The translations under genes and the position numbers were made by a program. Positions 37,800 to 41,462 of a stretch of DNA of 41,462 bases are shown here, one piece after another. Origin of the DNA: Candidatus Nealsonbacteria bacterium RIFCSPLOWO2_01_FULL_38_120 (lineage in GTDB: Bacteria > Patescibacteriota > Minisyncoccia > Minisyncoccales > GWA2-38-27); NCBI GenBank assembly GCA_001821475.1, contig MHMF01000036.1, positions 1 through 41,462 on the forward strand, written 5' to 3'. Every line of letters begins with the position of its first letter. The first letter of the stretch is position 1. The notes under the pieces are model-generated. The model searched no databases. It was not told the DNA's origin and saw only the letters and a program-made list of their open reading frames with translations.

Positions 37800-38373
37800 G
37801 GCAAATTTAAGGCCTGTAATAGCTGTTTGAGGGGCGATGGTATAAAGGGAGAGAGGTTGAGGCAAAGGGTGGGGGGGGATACCTCATCTTATAACCAATT
37901 AGAGAGAGAAACGGGTAGAGATAGACAAAATCTTAAATTTTGGCACGATTTGTATATTAGCAGGCGCCTATACAGAAGCAAAGATTGGGGAAATTATAAG
38001 CAAGATACCAAAAGAACCAACCGAAAGTGGACACGGGGGAACTTTCGGTGGAAGTAAAAAAATACTTCCAATCGGTATTACTAAAAAACAATCCCACCAG
38101 TTTCAACAGTTGGCTGAACATAAAGACTTAATTGAACAAGTGAAAGCGGAAGCAGAAGAAAATGATAACTTTGAAAGAGAAAAGATATATGGAAAAAAGA
38201 TATTGCAACGCGTTGCAATATCTTTGGGGAAAAGCGAACGAACTATTTATCAAGCAGTAGAATTTGCTCAAAAATACCCCGATATACAAAAACTTCCAGA
38301 AGGAAAAAATATAAGCTGGCATAAAATATGTAATAATTTATTGCCAGAAGTTAGACAACCTGTGATTTATTGA
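37800..38373 (+). pseudogene. Frameshifted ParB-like/regulatory protein of the element
   Basis: Two frames are needed. The first (37800 to about 37955) reads CNSCLRGDG and then YNQLERETGRDRQNLKFWHDLY, an HTH-like segment. The second (from about 37966, ending TGA... at 38373) reads AKIGEIISKIPKEPTESGHG, then LPIGITKKQSHQFQQLAEHK and a C-terminal HTH-like segment SLGKSERTIYQAVEFAQKYP. The second resembles phage and plasmid proteins with the LP-x-GI-KK-SH pattern. It has no usable start codon in its own frame. Upstream of 37800 the first frame has one in-frame TAG (37797). A +1 frameshift or gene decay must be assumed. Confidence 0.5.
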
Positions 38374-38425
38374 AAAGTGCAGAACCCTATTGACAGGGTT
38401 TGCGGATATGCAAATATAAAAGTAA

Positions 38426-38545
38426 GTTGAGGTAAATTAGTTTTTGCAAAGAGGTATTTTATTTTCCAAACAAAAATAGAATACAAAGAGGGGCTGAAAC
38501 TGGTTTACCTCAACAATAAACCTTTTTGCTTTCAGCCCCTTTTTG
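38426..38545 (+). promoter_or_regulatory. Pseudoknot/terminator-type leader RNA before the 111-residue gene
   Basis: A GTTGAGGTAAA (38426-38436) pairs perfectly with A' TTTACCTCAAC (38504-38514). B AGGGGCTGAAA (38489-38499) pairs perfectly with B' TTTCAGCCCCT (38530-38540), followed by TTTTG. Between A and B is another hairpin (about 38454-38483). Here the loops are long enough for a real pseudoknot. The B stem plus T run is a terminator. Confidence 0.7.
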
Positions 38546-38581
38546 TTAGTAAAATTAACCAGTTATGGGGGAATAAAAATT

Positions 38582-38917
38582 ATGACAGAATTCGACGAAA
38601 ACTTAAATAAAAAAGACAGCTTATTGAATACCTTAAATCGTTCTTTGGATAATTCCACGCCTGCAAATGAAATATCAGGCGGAGTGTTCGGATCTAACAG
38701 TTCTGACAATGGAATAGCATTCGGAATAAATCCCGCAACGAATAAAAGTTATATCCAGTCAAGGAACTTTGTTTCAGGTTCTGATGGTTGGCAATTATTA
38801 TCAGACGGAAACTTCGAGGGAAACAACGGAACAAAAGGAAGCACCTATTATCCTGAAAGTCCTGCCACAGATGGTCAAAATGGTTCTGACGGAGAAGTAA
38901 TTCAATTGCAAATTTAA
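38582..38917 (+). CDS. Hypothetical protein, possibly a virion-related protein
   Basis: 111 residues from ATG 38582 (GGGGG a short way upstream). The N-terminus is Asn- and Ser-rich; the middle GSNSSDNGIAFGINPATNKS and RNFVSGSDGWQLLSDGNFEG looks like small beta-rich phage structural proteins, where such G-x-I-x-S-D-G patterns recur. The Gly/Asn-rich C-terminus may be disordered. No firm family. Confidence 0.5.
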   Translation: MTEFDENLNKKDSLLNTLNRSLDNSTPANEISGGVFGSNSSDNGIAFGINPATNKSYIQSRNFVSGSDGWQLLSDGNFEGNNGTKGSTYYPESPATDGQNGSDGEVIQLQI

Positions 38918-38934
38918 TAGTAAAAGTTTATAAA

Positions 38935-39000
38935 AATTAACCACAAATTTTAGGGCAGAATATAGTTTTTTGGTTAATTCTATTTTCCGCCCTCAAATTT
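38935..39000 (+). promoter_or_regulatory. Interleaved double hairpin (A-B-A'-B') before the small recombinase gene
   Basis: A AATTAACCA (38935-38943) pairs with A' TGGTTAATT (38971-38979), 9 perfect pairs. B (38945-38965) pairs with B' (38980-39000): AAATTT with AAATTT, AGGGC with GCCCT, then AT-rich pairs with a few mismatches. A' abuts B'. The recombinase ATG is 8 bases past B'. Confidence 0.65.
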
Positions 39001-39007
39001 GAAAACA

Positions 39008-39532
39008 ATGAGAGTAGCAATTTACGCAAGGGTCTCAACAGCAGACCAGACCAATGAGAACCAGCTTATTGAGTTAAGGAAGTTCTGCCAAAATAATAAC
39101 TACGAGATAACGGCAGAATACTCGGATACTATTTCGGGGACAAAGAGTTCTCGTCCAGAGTTAGACAAAATGCTAATGGCGATGAGGAACAAAGAATTTG
39201 AAGCAGTAGTTTGTTGGAAATTTGACAGAATTGGCAGAAGCACATTTCACTTGCTCCAAGTGTTGGAAGAAATGAAGAACAAGGGAATTCGGTTGATAGC
39301 AACTTCCCAAAATATAGATACTGAGACATCGCAGGGCAAGTTCTTTTTTACAATCCTTGCAGGGTTCGCTGAAATGGAAAGAGAGATGATTGTTGAGAGA
39401 ATAAATCTTGGATTGCAAAGAGCAAGGAAAGAAGGCAAGACACTTGGCAGACCAGTGGGAGCAGGGGACAAAGGTCGGAGAGTTAGAAGTGGATATTTTC
39501 TACGCTGGGCTAACGAGAAAGTAATGGTTTAA
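39008..39532 (+). CDS. Small serine recombinase (resolvase/invertase family)
   Basis: 174 residues from ATG 39008. The catalytic serine is Ser10 in YARVSTADQ; other catalytic-domain motifs are CWKFDRIGRS (arginines) and FFFTILAGFAEMEREMIVERI. After GRPVGAGDKGRRVRSGYFLRWA there is no full C-terminal helix-turn-helix, so DNA binding may rely on the basic tail. It may resolve or invert sites. The large recombinase starts 6 bases after its stop; the two may act together. Confidence 0.85.
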   Translation: MRVAIYARVSTADQTNENQLIELRKFCQNNNYEITAEYSDTISGTKSSRPELDKMLMAMRNKEFEAVVCWKFDRIGRSTFHLLQVLEEMKNKGIRLIATSQNIDTETSQGKFFFTILAGFAEMEREMIVERINLGLQRARKEGKTLGRPVGAGDKGRRVRSGYFLRWANEKVMV

Positions 39533-39538
39533 TAAAAT

Positions 39539-41239
39539 ATGAAAACTGAAAAAATAGCGTTATATTGCCGAGTTAGCACAGAAAAACAGGAAAAGGAAGA
39601 AACGATAAAAGACCAGTTGTATATTTTGAATGCGATATACAAAGGAAAAAATGTTGTCGCTCAATACTTGGACGATGGATACAGGGGCGGAAGTATGGAA
39701 AGACCAGCAATGGTTAAATTAAAAGAAGACGCAAAAGCAGGGAAGTTTAATGTATTGGCCATAAGTGATTTAGATCGCTTTACAAGAGGAGGAGTTTCTC
39801 ACCTTGAGCCGGCTTTTAAAAACCTTATTTCTCTTGGAATAAAAATTGAAGTAAGGGGAATGCCAATTGATTATACCTCGCCAGAGGGAATAATGAGTGC
39901 CGATGTATTATCATCAGTAGGTAAATACGGGAAGAATAAAGCAGTTCAGATTATGGTAAATGGAAAATGGGCGAGAGCAGATAGGGGCATTTTGATTGGT
40001 TGTTATCCGAGCTGGGGATATAAGTTGATAAGAAAACATTGGGAGGGCAATATTCTAAAAGAAGCATATTTTGAAAAAGATTTGGCAGAAGATTGGAAAA
40101 TAAAAAAGATATTTGAAACATACCTCAAAGAACAGAGTTTGCATAAAACAAGCAGGGAACTTTATAAAATGGGGATTTACGCGAGGGGAAAGAAAGGCGA
40201 AGAGGGAAAATATAAAAACTATATTTTACCAAGCACTATCAGGCAAATTTTGATAAACGAAAGTTATATTGGAAAATTCTATTTTGGAAAAAAGATATAC
40301 GGACAAGCTACAAAGTTTGTAAAGAAATACAGCAAGACAAGAGAAAGGGGAGGGAATACCGGCTGGAAGTGGAGATCGCGGGATAAATGGAAATTGATAA
40401 AAATTCCTCCAATAATAAATAAAGAAACATTCAATTCCGTTCAGAATATTCTAAAAAAAAGAGCTGAAAATTTCTTGAGAAAAGCAAAATATAATTATCT
40501 CTGCCAAAATTTAATTAGATGTATTCATTGTGGTAGGGCATACAGGGCGAAGCCAAATGGGAAGTTTTATTCAAGGAAAGACGGAGTGGAAACTTTATCT
40601 TATTCTTATTTTTGCTATTCAAACGAAGGAATTGAAAAGAAATGTCCCTCTTGCAGAGTAAATGGCAGATTTTTTGACGAGATTGTTTGGGACACAATTA
40701 GGTCGTATGTTTCAAATCCGGAAGAAGTAAAAATAGCAATAACCGAATCAGAAAATAGAAAAATAGAAGAAAAAGATACTACTCAAAAAGACCTTAATTT
40801 GTTGCTATTAGAGAAAGCTAAAAATGCAAAAGAGAAATATAGAATAATAGATTGTATTGGGAGGGGGATTATCAACGAAGGAGACGCGAGGGAAAATTTA
40901 TCCATATTAAACGAAAAAGAAGAGAAAATAAACAATAAAGAGGAAGAATTATCCCAGAAAATAAAAAAGATTAAAGAAATCAAAATTATTGAAAAGGAAA
41001 TTGAAAAAAGCTGTAAGATTTATAGCAATATAATAAATTCAAAAGAGGAGTTGCCATTTGATATAAAGAAATGGATAGTAAGAACTTGGGTAAGCGAGAT
41101 AAATATAAAAGACGATGGAAATGCTATAATAAAGGTCAAGATACCCGAGATATTGGGAAAACCAGTAAATATAGAGAATATTTCTAACTCAATTATGGGA
41201 CAAATTGTGTGCTTTAATGAAATTAAACATAATGCTTAA
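39539..41239 (+). CDS. Large serine recombinase (integrase)
   Basis: 566 residues: N-terminal resolvase domain with catalytic Ser13 (YCRVSTEKQ), a recombinase domain (about 165-310) with GCYPSWGYKL and STIRQILINESYIGKF, a zinc-ribbon (about 325-385, with RCIHCGRAY and KKCPSCR) and a C-terminal coiled coil rich in Lys/Glu. This is the form of phage and ICE integrases that join attP and attB without host factors. It lies at the right edge of the element, as expected for an integrase. Confidence 0.92.
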   Translation: MKTEKIALYCRVSTEKQEKEETIKDQLYILNAIYKGKNVVAQYLDDGYRGGSMERPAMVKLKEDAKAGKFNVLAISDLDRFTRGGVSHLEPAFKNLISLGIKIEVRGMPIDYTSPEGIMSADVLSSVGKYGKNKAVQIMVNGKWARADRGILIGCYPSWGYKLIRKHWEGNILKEAYFEKDLAEDWKIKKIFETYLKEQSLHKTSRELYKMGIYARGKKGEEGKYKNYILPSTIRQILINESYIGKFYFGKKIYGQATKFVKKYSKTRERGGNTGWKWRSRDKWKLIKIPPIINKETFNSVQNILKKRAENFLRKAKYNYLCQNLIRCIHCGRAYRAKPNGKFYSRKDGVETLSYSYFCYSNEGIEKKCPSCRVNGRFFDEIVWDTIRSYVSNPEEVKIAITESENRKIEEKDTTQKDLNLLLLEKAKNAKEKYRIIDCIGRGIINEGDARENLSILNEKEEKINNKEEELSQKIKKIKEIKIIEKEIEKSCKIYSNIINSKEELPFDIKKWIVRTWVSEINIKDDGNAIIKVKIPEILGKPVNIENISNSIMGQIVCFNEIKHNA

Positions 41240-41259
41240 TTTTGCGATATTACTCAACC

Positions 41260-41301
41260 GATGACGAAATTCCCACGATTGTAGGAATTTCGTCATCGGT
41301 T
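41260..41301 (+). terminator. Hairpin after the integrase gene, near the right edge
   Basis: CCGATGACGAAATTCC pairs with GGAATTTCGTCATCGG (16 perfect pairs, loop of 10). Related sequences TTTGCGATATT and TTTGCGAATAT flank it as direct repeats. It may be a terminator or part of the attachment region. Confidence 0.55.
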
Positions 41302-41308
41302 TGCGAAT

Positions 41309-41462
41309 ATGAATCAAATTCAAAACGGAGACAAGGAAAAAATAAATTTTATTCCAAAAAAGTTTTTATTCATTTCTTTGGAAAATTTAAGTGGAGACCT
41401 TGCCTGGAAAATGAAAAACGAAGGGCACGAGGTTAAAATTTATATCAATCCGGAGACAGAAT
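41309..41462 (+). CDS. Start of an ATP-grasp/PurD-like protein (partial)
   Basis: ATG at 41309, running off the window after 51 codons. KFLFISLENLSGDLAWKMKN followed by EGHEVKIYI resembles the N-terminal Rossmann-like domain of phosphoribosylamine-glycine ligase-like ATP-grasp proteins seen in CPR genomes. It is probably chromosomal again and marks the right flank of the element. The match rests on the N-terminus only. Confidence 0.5.
   Translation, partial: MNQIQNGDKEKINFIPKKFLFISLENLSGDLAWKMKNEGHEVKIYINPETE

Larger units (their letters stand above)
28236..41250. mobile_element. Integrated phage-satellite-like or defective prophage element
   Basis: About 13 kb between ychF/HTH and a PurD-like gene. 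It contains a CHC2 zinc-finger protein and SF3 helicase (replication), tiny genes, a TerS-like protein, two large virus-like proteins, a regulator remnant, and small and large serine recombinases at the right end. All genes run left to right. Several have Shine-Dalgarno sites, unlike the chromosomal genes. There is no large terminase, portal, capsid or tail gene that I recognise. Boundaries are approximate; serine integrases leave only very short duplications, so they cannot be fixed by eye. Confidence 0.7.

Noticed and set aside
28330..41250. ATATTAC near 28338 and 41248 as attachment-site core
   Set aside because: Seven AT-rich bases are expected by chance in this sequence, and large serine integrases use cores of only 2-3 bases; it cannot be decided by eye.

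Overview
The window is AT-rich with short intergenic spacers, and its gene repertoire matches Candidate Phyla Radiation bacteria (Patescibacteria, most like Parcubacteria). It has a frameshifted member of a protein family I associate with Parcubacteria, a UvrD-type helicase fused to a Cas4/RecB-like Fe-S nuclease, a small FtsB-like protein and a compact atp operon. The prfB gene carries the classic CTT-TGA frameshift site, so UGA is a stop codon here (code 11). Chromosomal genes mostly start without a Shine-Dalgarno sequence. Taxonomy is inferred from gene content only.

Layout. 1-2.2 kb: end of a RecJ-like gene, a frameshifted hypothetical gene, then a small graveyard (GIY-YIG nuclease, antitoxin and HEPN remnants). 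2.2-13.1 kb: housekeeping genes, namely RNase H, rnpB RNA (minus strand, with its promoter, P1 helix and terminator), murJ, lepA, ftsB-like, tRNA-Gly, a tRNA-Thr nested inside another tRNA-like sequence, prfB, ftsE-ftsX, tRNA-Gln, a RibD-C-type reductase and an RNase Z-like hydrolase. 13.2-20.8 kb: atpB-E-F-H-A-G-D-C plus a beta-carbonic-anhydrase-like gene. This operon is broken up by MITE-like repeats that carry hairpins. 21.0-28.2 kb: rarA, helicase-nuclease, a divergent minus-strand gene, an HTH-GHKL ATPase gene followed by a STAS-like (DUF4325) gene, ychF, and a small HTH gene.

28.24-41.25 kb is an integrated mobile element. It holds a CHC2 zinc-finger protein overlapping an SF3 helicase, several tiny genes, a TerS-like protein, two large virus-like proteins (506 and 1178 aa), a broken regulator, a small serine recombinase and a large serine integrase. 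No large terminase, portal or capsid gene is visible, so it looks like a phage satellite or a defective prophage. The window ends in the start of a gene for an ATP-grasp/PurD-like protein.

Two sequence-level patterns stand out. First, interleaved inverted repeats of the form A-B-A'-B' lie just before start codons or between genes at six sites, both in the element and in the chromosome. Most cannot form both stems at once, so they look like two-state RNA switches, or pseudoknots where the loops allow. Second, several intergenic repeat families keep conserved flanks but carry different hairpins in the middle, and two MITE-like copies in opposite orientation bracket atpB-atpE, one of them interrupted by a 230-bp repeat insertion.
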